Assembly (NCBI GenBank): GCA_964518595.1
Contig: CAZFHA010000015.1
Coordinates: 34,493-98,492 of the forward strand
Direction: 5' to 3'
Length of the DNA: 64,000 bases
Origin: CAZFHA01 sp964518595
Lineage (GTDB): Bacteria > Bacillota > Clostridia > Saccharofermentanales > Saccharofermentanaceae
Part shown: piece by piece, positions 45,341-54,221 of the stretch
Numbering within the stretch: the stretch's first letter is position 1
Layout: every line of letters begins with the position of its first letter
Notes under the pieces: generated by a model
The model's database searches: none
What the model was told of the DNA's origin: nothing
Seen by the model: the letters and a program-made list of their open reading frames with translations, nothing else
Translations under genes and position numbers: made by a program

Positions 45341-45369
45341 TTGACAAAATTTCGATTACAGCATATAAA
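45341..45369 (+). promoter_or_regulatory. Strong promoter of the GH127/import operon
   Basis: TTGACA at 45341-45346 and TATAAA at 45364-45369 are separated by 17 bases, giving a leader of about 85 nt before the GH127 start codon. Confidence 0.82.
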
Positions 45370-45460
45370 TGTACTTGTTTTGTGCAGTATGCCAGTGGTT
45401 TTTCAACTAAAATCTTCTAAGGACTGCTAATGTGTATAAATAGAAAGGCGTCGATGTAAC

Positions 45461-47254
45461 ATGAATATCAATGGATTATGCTGCCGAGGAATTCCCTTTA
45501 CCGAAGTGAAAATTTCTGATCGCTTTTTTATGCCAAAGTTGAAAAAGTTGCAAAGTGTAACAATTAGGGCTTGTTTAGATAAGTGTTGGGAAACAGGCAG
45601 GATTTCCAATTTTCAGAAGGCTGCTGGTTTACTGGAAGGAGAATTTGAAGGTACTTTCTATGATGATTCAGATGTTTATAAATTACTGGAGGGTATCGCC
45701 TACTCCTTAATGAATGCTCCAGATCCAGAGTTAGAAAAGGAAGCTGATACAATTATTGGCTATATTGCTGCTGCTCAGGAGGCGGATGGCTATATTCAAA
45801 CCTACTTTACTTTATCTAAACCAGCAGAAAAATGGCAAGATATGACCATGCATGAAGACTATTGTATTGGGCACTTGCTGGAAGCGGGAATAGCCTACTG
45901 GCAAGCCACCGGAAAAGACACCTTGCTCACTGTTGGGAAAAGAGCTGCTGATCTGATGGTAAGCCTCTTTGGTGATAAAAAGCGCCACTGGGTACCGGGG
46001 CACCAAGAAATTGAGTTGGCTCTAATAAAACTATACTATATGACAGATAATTCTGAGTATTTAGATTTAGCAGTCTTCTTCTTGGAAGAACGTGGACATA
46101 ATTTTGGCAAAGGTTATAGCTGGGATAAGGATGAATGGGGAGCACTCTATTGCCAAGATCACCAGCCGGTAGCAGCGATGCGGGATGCCAAAGGACACGC
46201 TGTACGTGCACTTTTTATGTATGCTGCGATGACTGATGTGATTAGTTTGCGTAAAATACCAGACTATTGGCCGGCGATTGAAGGCTTATGGGACAGCGTT
46301 GTTCAGCGAAATATGTATATTACCGGTGGTGTAGGTTCCTCCAAAGACAATGAAGGTTTTACTGAGGACTATGATTTGCCTAATATAGAGGCTTATTGCG
46401 AGACTTGTGCCGCAGTTGCTATGGTATTTTGGAATCATCGACTTTTTGAATTAACAGGCCAGGCTAAATATGCTGATATTGTTGAGCGTGAGCTTTACAA
46501 TGGCATTCTGTCTGGTTTGTCTTTAGATGGAGCTAAGTTTTTCTATGTGAATCCTTTGGCCTCCACGGGAGAACATCATCGCAGTAGTTGGTATACCTGT
46601 TCCTGCTGCCCTACACAACTTTCCCGCTTTTTACCGGCCATTGGTAATTATATTTGGGCTTTAGATGAAAAGGGCCTTATTCTTAATCAGTTTATTAGTT
46701 CCAAGGGAAACTTTGCCTTCAAGGGGCAAGAGGCTAGTTTCGAGATTAGTGGACACTATCCTTGGGAGAGTTCTTTTCAGATAAATGTCTCGGCAGTGGG
46801 GATTCCTTTTATTTTGCGTCTGCGGGTACCTGATTGGTGCAAAGACTTTTCTCTCTATAAGGATGGAACTTCTATTGGGGTTACAGTTAACTCCTCAGGC
46901 TATTTGGAAATCCCTTGTGATGGGGAAGAGCTTAGCTTAGAGTATTGTCTGGAGATGCCTATTAGGGTAACCAAGTCGCATCCTCTAGTCTTAGGTAATA
47001 AGGGTAAAGTTGCCTTTGTGAGGGGACCGATTGTATATGCATTTGAAGCTATAGATAATCCAAACTGGGAGACTTTGCACTATCAAAAAGATATGACCGA
47101 GGCAATTGAAAAGGATCAAATCTTAGAGGAAGAGGTTCTATCACTTGTTCTAACTCACAATTCATCCAGCTATAGAGGGATACCCTATTATGCTTGGGAT
47201 AACCGGCAGCCGGGAGCCATGGCAGTTTGGATTGAGGAAAAGACCGAATCATAA
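45461..47254 (+). CDS. GH127 family beta-L-arabinofuranosidase
   Basis: A 597-residue GH127 protein with an (alpha/alpha)6 barrel and C-terminal beta-sandwich regions. The family's zinc-thiolate site is complete: ETC at Glu314 and Cys316, and CSCCPTQLSR with Cys380, Cys382 and Cys383. By analogy to HypBA1, Cys382 is the nucleophile and the others bind zinc. The enzyme removes beta-L-arabinofuranose from plant hydroxyproline-rich glycoproteins or pectic side chains. No signal peptide is present. The ATG at 45461 has only a weak AAAGG site about 13 bases upstream. It starts an operon with an importer and a beta-helix protein. Confidence 0.93.
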   Translation: MNINGLCCRGIPFTEVKISDRFFMPKLKKLQSVTIRACLDKCWETGRISNFQKAAGLLEGEFEGTFYDDSDVYKLLEGIAYSLMNAPDPELEKEADTIIGYIAAAQEADGYIQTYFTLSKPAEKWQDMTMHEDYCIGHLLEAGIAYWQATGKDTLLTVGKRAADLMVSLFGDKKRHWVPGHQEIELALIKLYYMTDNSEYLDLAVFFLEERGHNFGKGYSWDKDEWGALYCQDHQPVAAMRDAKGHAVRALFMYAAMTDVISLRKIPDYWPAIEGLWDSVVQRNMYITGGVGSSKDNEGFTEDYDLPNIEAYCETCAAVAMVFWNHRLFELTGQAKYADIVERELYNGILSGLSLDGAKFFYVNPLASTGEHHRSSWYTCSCCPTQLSRFLPAIGNYIWALDEKGLILNQFISSKGNFAFKGQEASFEISGHYPWESSFQINVSAVGIPFILRLRVPDWCKDFSLYKDGTSIGVTVNSSGYLEIPCDGEELSLEYCLEMPIRVTKSHPLVLGNKGKVAFVRGPIVYAFEAIDNPNWETLHYQKDMTEAIEKDQILEEEVLSLVLTHNSSSYRGIPYYAWDNRQPGAMAVWIEEKTES

Positions 47255-47326
47255 ATATCACGAAGCTTGGCTTCTAGATAGAGACAACAGGGACTAGACA
47301 GAAAAATAGAAAAAGGAGGATTTTAT

Positions 47327-48802
47327 ATGTCATCAAAAATCAAGAAAGTATTGGCTGTGATCTTAGCTGCAGGAATGCTCAGTGGTCTATTGGCTGCTTG
47401 TTCCGGTAATAACGACACCACAACCACATCCAAAGGTGATACAACTGGAAGTGCGGCTGGTTCATCAGCTAATGCCGGTGGTGAAAGCTTTGAGCTATCC
47501 TATCAGTATTGGGATTTAATTCCTAATCAGGAAGAGGTTTTTGCCAAATTCACCGAAGAGTACAAAAAAGAAACCGGCAACACCGTTACTATCAAGGGTC
47601 AGTTAATGAGTGAAGATGGTTGGGAAGAAGTTCTCAAATCCCAGATCGCCAATGGGGAGGGTGCCGATGTTTTTCATTTAGATTTAGGCAAAGCTTCCGT
47701 TTGGCAAGATACGGTTATCCAACCTTTGAACTCTTACTATGATGCCGAGTTCTGGGATCAATTTATCCCTTCAACCATCGAAGTATGGAAAAAGAACGAC
47801 CAGTACTATGCTGTACCTAACTCATTCTCAGTAGTAGGAATTTACTACAATAAAGACATGTTTAAGGAAGCCGGTATTGAAGTAACTTCAGACACCCGCT
47901 GGACTTTGGCAGAGTTTGAATCCGCCATGGAGAAACTACATAAAACCTTTGCCGGTAAAAAAGTTAAGTACACTGATGGCAATGAGTACGATTATGTAGT
48001 GCTGGGTTCTCGTGCCGCTATGTATTGGCTTTGGATGATGTGGAATGAAGGTGGTATTCCTTTAGACCAGACCAATAACATTGCTCAAAAAGCCTATGCA
48101 GATGCCATTGTTAAGATGGCCGAATATAAGAGCAAGGGCTACATTGTACCTGAAGGTGAGGTACAACCAGGTAATAAGACAACTGCTTTTGCAGCTGCCG
48201 GAAATGTCGGCATGATTATTAGCGGTGACTGGACGGCAACAGCCATTTATCGTACCGATAAGGGTATTGGTGAAGAGGCTGTACCTAAGGTAGTAAATTA
48301 TGGTTCTTTGACTGTTCCTAAGGGCAGTGATGGAAAAGTTCGTGGCGAAATGTACAACCAAGGGGTTGTAATGAATAAGAATTTAACCGGGGCCAAGGCG
48401 AAAGCAGCAGCTGCCTTCATCAAATACATGACCACCGGTGATGCTTGGCTGGATGCCAGAGGTCCTGAGGTTGGTGGCTTAGGCATTCCTGCTAGAACTG
48501 AATGGGCAGAACTTTATGCTAACAGCTGGTTTGGCAACAAAGATGAGCGTAGCGCTTTTGTATGGACGGCTGAAAATGGCATTATCTCCTCCTCAGACCA
48601 CAAAGTCGGCGGAATTGACCTGACAGCTAAAATTGACAATGTTATTCTTACGGTTTTTGAAACTGTAACTGTGGGTAGCTTTGATAAAGCCGCTGTAGAG
48701 GCGCTGGTTATTTCTGAACTTGAGAAGGCTCAGGCAGAAATCAATGAGCAACTGGAAGAAAATGATATGACACCAGACAATCCAGAGGCTGTTGTTAAAT
48801 AA
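47327..48802 (+). CDS. Sugar ABC transporter substrate-binding lipoprotein
   Basis: A 491-residue family-1 solute-binding protein with lipobox GLLAAC (Cys at about 25) and a Thr/Ser/Gly-rich linker before the binding lobes. The ATG at 47327 follows AAAAGGAGG. The C-terminus ends in an unusual acidic and Pro/Asn-containing tail. It is downstream of the GH127 gene and ahead of two permeases, so an arabinose-containing oligosaccharide is a plausible ligand. Confidence 0.92.
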   Translation: MSSKIKKVLAVILAAGMLSGLLAACSGNNDTTTTSKGDTTGSAAGSSANAGGESFELSYQYWDLIPNQEEVFAKFTEEYKKETGNTVTIKGQLMSEDGWEEVLKSQIANGEGADVFHLDLGKASVWQDTVIQPLNSYYDAEFWDQFIPSTIEVWKKNDQYYAVPNSFSVVGIYYNKDMFKEAGIEVTSDTRWTLAEFESAMEKLHKTFAGKKVKYTDGNEYDYVVLGSRAAMYWLWMMWNEGGIPLDQTNNIAQKAYADAIVKMAEYKSKGYIVPEGEVQPGNKTTAFAAAGNVGMIISGDWTATAIYRTDKGIGEEAVPKVVNYGSLTVPKGSDGKVRGEMYNQGVVMNKNLTGAKAKAAAAFIKYMTTGDAWLDARGPEVGGLGIPARTEWAELYANSWFGNKDERSAFVWTAENGIISSSDHKVGGIDLTAKIDNVILTVFETVTVGSFDKAAVEALVISELEKAQAEINEQLEENDMTPDNPEAVVK

Positions 48803-48813
48803 TTTATGCGATG

Positions 48814-48846
48814 GTTTCCCCCTATTTTAATAGGGGGAGACTCTTT
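48814..48846 (+). promoter_or_regulatory. Intercistronic terminator-like hairpin between binding protein and permease
   Basis: A 13-bp stem (GTTTCCCCCTATT with AATAGGGGGAGAC, one G-U) with a very short loop is followed by TCTTTTT. It is the most terminator-like of the five intercistronic hairpins, yet the permease genes follow directly with a good ribosome site, so read-through is implied. Confidence 0.82.
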
Positions 48847-48862
48847 TTATGGAGGAATGTGT

Positions 48863-49789
48863 ATGAGAAAAAAACGGAGCCGTTTGGCTCGAAATAATAC
48901 CATCGCAGCCTATATTTTTATGACTCCAACGATTTTTTATCTGGTGTTTTGGATGATTATTCCCATAGTCGCTGCACTGATTTTATCCTTTACTAATTAC
49001 AATTTGCTTGAGCACAACTTATTTAACCCGGTGGCAAGTGGACTAAAGTTTATTGGCTTCAATAATTTTGCTATAACGCTAAATAACTCCACTTTCCAGC
49101 GTTCTGTAATTCAGACTATGGTCTTTGCCTTTTTTACCGTGGTGTTAACGAATATATTTGGTTTAGCTTTTGCCTTGATTGCTAACAGTTTACGGGGGAA
49201 GTCATTTTACCGAACCGCCTATTTTATCCCCAATATAACCTCTGTAGCCGTTCTGGTTATTATTTTCGACGCTTTGTTTCGTAAAGGTAGTTTAGTATTA
49301 CAGTTTTTAAGTTTATTTGGTATTCCCGAAAAAACCTGGCGGGTTAGCCCTGAATATGTTATGCCCTTGGCTATTATTATGACAGTTTGGGTGGGAGCCG
49401 GATATTCAATGCTTATTTTCTTGGCAGGTCTTCAGGAAATCACGCAAGAGGTCTACGAAGCTGCCAGTATTGATGGAGCCAGTCCTAGCCAAAGTTTTTT
49501 TCATATAACTTTGCCGCTATTGAATAATAAAACTTTCTTTCTCATGGCCACCGGTTTTATTGGTGCCTTGCAAGTTTTTGATATTATGCAAATCTTATCT
49601 CAATCAGGCGAATCGCCTATCGTCGGGGGCCCTGGAGGCAACTTGTGGACGGTGGTTTACTATGTCTATGATGTGGGTTGGACTCAAAATAAAATGGGGC
49701 GAGCCTCGGCTGTATCTTTCTTGCTGCTGATAATCATTGTAGTATTTACAGCAGTTCAAAGAAAAATCTTCAAGGATGAAACCTATTAA
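48863..49789 (+). CDS. Sugar ABC transporter permease (MalF/UgpA-like)
   Basis: A 308-residue permease with six predicted membrane segments and an EAA loop (VYEAASIDGASPSQSFFHIT near 195-215). The ATG at 48863 is preferred because GGAGG precedes it; the frame opens at 48806, but the intervening bases form the hairpin. It lies in the GH127-linked import operon. Confidence 0.92.
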   Translation: MRKKRSRLARNNTIAAYIFMTPTIFYLVFWMIIPIVAALILSFTNYNLLEHNLFNPVASGLKFIGFNNFAITLNNSTFQRSVIQTMVFAFFTVVLTNIFGLAFALIANSLRGKSFYRTAYFIPNITSVAVLVIIFDALFRKGSLVLQFLSLFGIPEKTWRVSPEYVMPLAIIMTVWVGAGYSMLIFLAGLQEITQEVYEAASIDGASPSQSFFHITLPLLNNKTFFLMATGFIGALQVFDIMQILSQSGESPIVGGPGGNLWTVVYYVYDVGWTQNKMGRASAVSFLLLIIIVVFTAVQRKIFKDETY

Positions 49790-49842
49790 GGGAGCTTGTT
49801 GGCTCAAAATTTTTATTTCTATGAAAGATTGGAGGAGACTAT

Positions 49843-50694
49843 ATGCGAAAAGAAAAAAACTTTTCTTTTTTGAAGCTATTTGGTTTTATCCTATCGCTGA
49901 TATTTGCCGTAATAACTCTATATCCTTATCTTTTTACCATTATGGCATCTCTGCGTAAGGGCTCGGACATTTACTCTATGACCTTTAGCTTAGATAACTT
50001 ATCTCTGGCGGCCTATGGAACATTGCTCTTTGGGAACCAAACCGATAATGCAGTTAATCTGGTTTCTTGGTTTATGAATACGGTAGTAGTAGCCACTTCA
50101 GTAACGGCTCTGACCTTAATTATTGTTTCTGCTGGAGGCTACGCCTTAGCCCGAATGGAGTTTCCGCTGAAAAAAGTATGGTTTACCATGCTCCTGATGG
50201 TTATGATGATACCGGTTCAGATTACCTTGGTGCCTAAGTATATTATGATTAGTAAATTCTTAGGCTTAAGTAATAACTTGATGGGCTTAATTTTCCCCTT
50301 TATTTTTTCCGCCTATTTTACCTTTATGATGCGCCAGTTCTTTTTGTCCTTTCCCAAGGATCTGGAAGAGGCTGCGGAAATTGATGGCTTAACCCGCGTT
50401 GGCGTATTCTTTAGAATTGTTATCCCTCTCTCTAAAGCCCCGTTAATTTCTGCTGGTATTTTAGTCTTTATGGGACAGTGGAATAGCTATATCTGGCCAA
50501 AGTTATTAATTCAAAATAATAATAGTTATTTGCTCTCCCAAGGGCTGGCTAGTATGATGGGCAATAAATATGCCAATATGGCATCCACCAGAATGGCGGC
50601 TGCCATTATCACAACACTGCCACTACTGATTTTATTTTTTACAATGCAAAAACACTTCATGGCCTCTGTGGTGGGGTCCGGAGTAAAGGGGTAA
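49843..50694 (+). CDS. Sugar ABC transporter permease (MalG-like)
   Basis: A 283-residue MalG-type permease with six predicted membrane helices, an EAA loop (LEEAAEIDGLTRVGVFFRIV near 178-198) and the C-terminal SVVGSGVKG. The ATG at 49843 follows TTGGAGGAG. The beta-helix gene begins 3 bases after its stop. Confidence 0.92.
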   Translation: MRKEKNFSFLKLFGFILSLIFAVITLYPYLFTIMASLRKGSDIYSMTFSLDNLSLAAYGTLLFGNQTDNAVNLVSWFMNTVVVATSVTALTLIIVSAGGYALARMEFPLKKVWFTMLLMVMMIPVQITLVPKYIMISKFLGLSNNLMGLIFPFIFSAYFTFMMRQFFLSFPKDLEEAAEIDGLTRVGVFFRIVIPLSKAPLISAGILVFMGQWNSYIWPKLLIQNNNSYLLSQGLASMMGNKYANMASTRMAAAIITTLPLLILFFTMQKHFMASVVGSGVKG

Positions 50695-50697
50695 GTA

Positions 50698-52683
50698 ATG
50701 ACAGAATGGATAATTCCCACACCAGGAATGGTAATCACCAAGGATACTACCTTTCAACCCGGTGTATATAAGTTTTTTGAACAGGACGGCATTACCATTG
50801 CCGCAGATAATATTACTCTTGATGGTAATGGTGCCGTTATTATTGGCGGTAAGGCCAAGGGCACTCAGAACACTGCCAGTGAACACAAAGAGTTTTCTTA
50901 TGGCTATGGCGGACGACGGAATGAGGCACTGGGATATAACGGAATTGGTTTAACCTGTTCTGGACGATCTGGGGTCACGATTAAGGGTCTGCAGCTAAAG
51001 AATTTTGAAATTGGTATTTTATTAGAGGATGCCAAAGACTGTCAGCTACTAGATAACGATTGTTCCTATAATTATCATAATCCAGATCATGGCTGGGATG
51101 AACATGACGACCTGGGTGGCTTTATACTTCAAAATAGTCATGGATGTTTACTACAAAATAACCGTGCCAATGAAGTCTGGAGTGCTTTGGTTCTGCGTTA
51201 TAGCCATAAGAACCGGGTGCTGGATAATAATTTTTCCCATACTTCCAACGTGGGGCTACGGCTCTGGCGTGCCTGTGAGAATCATTTTGAGAACAATGAT
51301 TTTAGCTGGGGATTACGAATTAATCCCGGAGAAGTTCATGCGCGGGATTCCAGCAGTGTCTTGATTGAAACCGGTTCAAATGACAATCGCTTTATTAATA
51401 ATGACATGCGTTACGGCGGCGATGGTCTCTTTATTCGATCTCTGAACCACTGGATGTCTACCGGCAATTATTTTGAAGGTAATGACACTTCTTTTGCCAA
51501 TAACAATGCCATTGAGGCTTGGGATCAGGGGAATACTTACGTAAGAAACATTGTTAGCTACTCTAGCTACGGCTTTTGGCTAGGAAACTCTGATAATACA
51601 ATTCTTAAGGATAATATTATTGAGTATAATGGTACCTGCTTCAGCAATGCCCCAGAAAACTTTGGTAACGCCGGTATTGCCGTGGCTAATGGCACAGGCA
51701 AGAATTTTGTCTTAGAAGGGAACCGGATTTGCCATAACCGGGGACCGGGAATTGCCATTAAGGGTTTAGCTCAGGACTGTGTTCGAAATTGGGTGGTGAA
51801 AAATAATCTGATTGCTCACAACCAAAATGATGCCAGAGGGCATTTGGGGCATGGTATATATATGGAAAAAGCCTCCCATGTTTTCCTCTACGAGAATCAA
51901 ATTACGAATAATCAGGGAGATGAACTTTTTTTGACGGAGCAAACGGATACCATTTGTTTTTGCAAAGGGAGTCAGAAGGAGCAGAGCCTTCAAGTGCTTT
52001 TGCCGGAGGCGTTTTTTACCGGTAAAGAGCTTCGATTGGCCGTAAAGAATCCCCGACCAAATTGTTCTTACACTTGGCAAGTGCATAATCAAGATGAAGG
52101 AGAAGGGGCTGTTTTTACCTACAGCTTTAAACGTCCGGGACTTACACCAATTACCCTTATAGAAACAGAAGGAGAGAGTGTAAACTTTTTCTGTTGGGAG
52201 CAAATTGTAAAGCCCCAAGGTATAGACTTTCAATTAGACTGGGTGTCGGAAGACTTACATAGTTTTGAGCTGGCCGGGAAACCGTTTTTGGTCCAAGATA
52301 AAAAAGATCAAACCAGTACTTTTACCTTTCGGCCGGTTATGCCCATTAAGGGGGTGACAGATCTTTTCCTTGCCCTAGACTATGAGAATGAGTTCTTGGA
52401 AGAGAAGGATAACCCTAACCCAATTATAACCTTAGTTAGCTCTTCAGGGCTGAGACAGCTAAAGCCGCAAATTAATTTTATTAACCGCTTAAAAGCTAGT
52501 TCTAATGCCTTTCGCTATCACCCGCTAACTATTAACATAGCTCTACAAGAGGACAAGGAATTTCAGGTTTCTCTGGAAGAAGGCACTTTTTCCTTGGAGG
52601 CACTGGAGAAGATTGAAATTAGTTTTATCAATTCTGGTGGATTAAGAGTGGAGTTGGCTGTTAGGGACGTAATCCTGTATTAA
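50698..52683 (+). CDS. Right-handed parallel beta-helix protein without signal peptide
   Basis: A 661-residue protein. Residues about 30-420 are a series of PbH1/NosD-like coils with recurring Asn-rich turns (for example LLDNDCSYN, CLLQNNRANE, FENNDFSW, FINNDMRYGG), the pattern of a right-handed parallel beta-helix. Residues about 435-500 look like a PKD/Ig-like sandwich, and the last 150 form another beta-rich domain. Such helices occur in pectate lyases, polygalacturonases, GH91 and epimerases, but I see no diagnostic catalytic motif. The ATG follows AAAGGGG. It lacks a signal peptide, so cytoplasmic action on the imported sugar is likely. It ends the GH127 import operon. Confidence 0.8.
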   Translation: MTEWIIPTPGMVITKDTTFQPGVYKFFEQDGITIAADNITLDGNGAVIIGGKAKGTQNTASEHKEFSYGYGGRRNEALGYNGIGLTCSGRSGVTIKGLQLKNFEIGILLEDAKDCQLLDNDCSYNYHNPDHGWDEHDDLGGFILQNSHGCLLQNNRANEVWSALVLRYSHKNRVLDNNFSHTSNVGLRLWRACENHFENNDFSWGLRINPGEVHARDSSSVLIETGSNDNRFINNDMRYGGDGLFIRSLNHWMSTGNYFEGNDTSFANNNAIEAWDQGNTYVRNIVSYSSYGFWLGNSDNTILKDNIIEYNGTCFSNAPENFGNAGIAVANGTGKNFVLEGNRICHNRGPGIAIKGLAQDCVRNWVVKNNLIAHNQNDARGHLGHGIYMEKASHVFLYENQITNNQGDELFLTEQTDTICFCKGSQKEQSLQVLLPEAFFTGKELRLAVKNPRPNCSYTWQVHNQDEGEGAVFTYSFKRPGLTPITLIETEGESVNFFCWEQIVKPQGIDFQLDWVSEDLHSFELAGKPFLVQDKKDQTSTFTFRPVMPIKGVTDLFLALDYENEFLEEKDNPNPIITLVSSSGLRQLKPQINFINRLKASSNAFRYHPLTINIALQEDKEFQVSLEEGTFSLEALEKIEISFINSGGLRVELAVRDVILY

Positions 52684-52719
52684 AAGTGGTTCTACTTGTT
52701 CTGTTATATGAATAGAAAC

Positions 52720-52760
52720 GCCCCTTGGAAAGAAGTCGTGATTTCCAAGGGGCATATTTT
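52720..52760 (+). terminator. Intrinsic terminator of the GH127 operon
   Basis: GCCCCTTGGAAA pairs perfectly with TTTCCAAGGGGC (12 bp, 10-base loop) and is followed by a T-rich run. It closes the glycan island on this side. Confidence 0.9.
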
Positions 52761-52837
52761 TACTCTAAAGAGCAGAGGATTTTTCAAAACGGGACAGAAA
52801 ACGGGACAGAACGACACACACCCTCTGAAAAAGATAC

Positions 52838-52868
52838 AAAAAAAATCCCCGAAACCGCTAGGGTTTCG
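52838..52868 (-). terminator. Intrinsic terminator of tRNA-Thr
   Basis: On the minus strand, CGAAACC and GGTTTCG form a 7-bp stem (5-base loop) about 12 bases after the tRNA 3' end, followed within a few bases by a T-run. Confidence 0.8.
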
Positions 52869-52879
52869 AGGTGTTCTTC

Positions 52880-52955
52880 TGGAGCCGATTATCAGACTCG
52901 AACTGATGACCTGCTGATTACAAATCAGCTGCTCTACCAACTGAGCTAAATCGGC
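52880..52955 (-). tRNA. tRNA-Thr (anticodon UGU), CCA encoded
   Basis: The minus strand folds as a complete cloverleaf: a 7-bp acceptor stem GCCGATT/AATCGGC, D-arm region TAGCTCAGTTGGTAGAGC, anticodon stem GCTGA/TCAGC with loop TTTGTAA (anticodon TGT, threonine), and T-arm loop GTTCGAGTC. The 3' CCA is encoded at 52880-52882. It has its own promoter and terminator and no neighbouring tRNA. Confidence 0.97.
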
Positions 52956-53000
52956 CCGACTCCCTGCATATCAAAGGAATCTCTCTGACGTGCAGGATAT

Positions 53001-53029
53001 ATTTTAAGATTTTTGACGTGTTTTGTCAA
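53001..53029 (-). promoter_or_regulatory. Promoter of tRNA-Thr
   Basis: On the minus strand, a perfect TTGACA (53024-53029) and TAAAAT (53001-53006) are separated by 17 bases, about 45 bases before the tRNA 5' end. Confidence 0.82.
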
Positions 53030-53046
53030 TAGGTTTTGGAAAATAG

Positions 53047-54141
53047 CTATTTGGAAGCCTGTACAGCCTGAGCTGTAAATTCATTAGATTTGGCCATTGC
53101 TTTTTCATGTTTCAGTAGCCACTCCTTCCTTACAATCCCTCCCGCATAGCCACCCAGACTGCCATCACTGCTAATAACTCGGTGACAGGGAATCAATATC
53201 GCCAGTTGATTAGCCCCGTTAGCATTGGCAACAGCGCGACAGGCCTTAGGATTTCCTACTCTTTTTGCCAATTCCTTGTAGGAGATGGTTTCACCCAGTG
53301 GAATTTTAAGCAGTTCATGCCAAACTTTTTTTTGAAAATCGGAGCCGACTAACTGAAAAGGGATTGAGAACTTCTGCGCTGTTCCGGAAAAGTAGTTCTG
53401 CAAAGCCTTTTCTAAATCATGAATCAGAGCTTTTCTGTCAGGCAGAATTCTGGCGTGTAATCTTTGTCTTAAACGCTTAATCTCTAATTCCAGCCCGCGC
53501 CGATCCACAAACTCTAACAAAAACAGTCTATCCTCGTCATAAATAGCCAACATAGAGCCTAAGGGGGTTTCAATCCAAGCCGAAGATAAAATTTGGATTT
53601 TTTGACTTTGGGAGGGTAGATCACCCATTATTTTGGAAAATGCATCACGAAAACCATTACTTGATTCAAAGCCAGATTCAATTTGGGCTGTAAGGATCGG
53701 CTCATTATTGCGAATGTGCTTAAAAGCAATTCCCAGCCTTCTTGCTCGGGAATATTCAATAAAAGTCATCCCAAACTGCTTTTTGAACTGGCGGCGGGCG
53801 GTATTGGGATGAATGCTTAGCTCATCAAAATCGCTATCCTTCCAACGTTTCTCTGGGTTATCCTCAATAGCTTGTACGAGTTTTTTTACATCAGGGGAAA
53901 GCGCTGAGGGGAGAGTTAATGGTTGGCAGCGTTTACAGGGGCGATAAGAGGCCAGTAGTGCCTCTTGGGCGGAGGCGAAAAACTCGCAATTTTCTTTGTT
54001 CGGCTTCTTGGCCGGGCAGGTAGGGCGACAGAATACTCCGGTGGTCTTAACTCCGACAAAAAAAATTCCTTCGTAGTGGCTGCTCCGTTCCAGCAAGAAT
54101 TGATAATATTTTTCTACGGTATTTCTATCTGTGATTGGCAT
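53047..54141 (-). CDS. ada: Ada-type bifunctional DNA-alkylation response regulator / methylated-DNA cysteine methyltransferase
   Basis: A 364-residue full-length Ada protein. The N-terminal zinc domain has Cys38, Cys42, Cys69 and Cys72, of which Cys38 would accept methyl groups from phosphotriesters. An AraC-type helix-turn-helix region (about 85-180) follows, then an O6-methylguanine methyltransferase domain with the active-site IPCHRV (Cys319). Methylation of the N-terminal Cys normally converts Ada into an activator of its own gene. The ATG at 54141 follows AAGGAG. It appears to be a single gene with the VOC protein upstream on the same strand. Confidence 0.95.
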   Translation of the reverse strand: MPITDRNTVEKYYQFLLERSSHYEGIFFVGVKTTGVFCRPTCPAKKPNKENCEFFASAQEALLASYRPCKRCQPLTLPSALSPDVKKLVQAIEDNPEKRWKDSDFDELSIHPNTARRQFKKQFGMTFIEYSRARRLGIAFKHIRNNEPILTAQIESGFESSNGFRDAFSKIMGDLPSQSQKIQILSSAWIETPLGSMLAIYDEDRLFLLEFVDRRGLELEIKRLRQRLHARILPDRKALIHDLEKALQNYFSGTAQKFSIPFQLVGSDFQKKVWHELLKIPLGETISYKELAKRVGNPKACRAVANANGANQLAILIPCHRVISSDGSLGGYAGGIVRKEWLLKHEKAMAKSNEFTAQAVQASK

Positions 54142-54221
54142 AAGATGCTCCTTATAAAGTATTCTGCGCTAACGCAATCTCAGAACAAAGCGTTTACTGC
54201 TCAAAAGACAGCTACAAACAG

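Noticed and set aside
45193..45420. 75-codon open frame upstream of GH127
   Set aside because: It spans the strong promoter at 45341-45369, has no ribosome site and shows no recognisable protein pattern.
52696..52949. Short overlapping frames on both strands around the tRNA
   Set aside because: They read through two terminators and the tRNA-Thr gene; the peptide resembling YQTRTDDLL is the common artefact of translating antisense tRNA.
52880..54141. Prophage or integrative element at tRNA-Thr
   Set aside because: There is no integrase, no phage or conjugation gene, and neighbouring genes are ordinary chromosomal functions.
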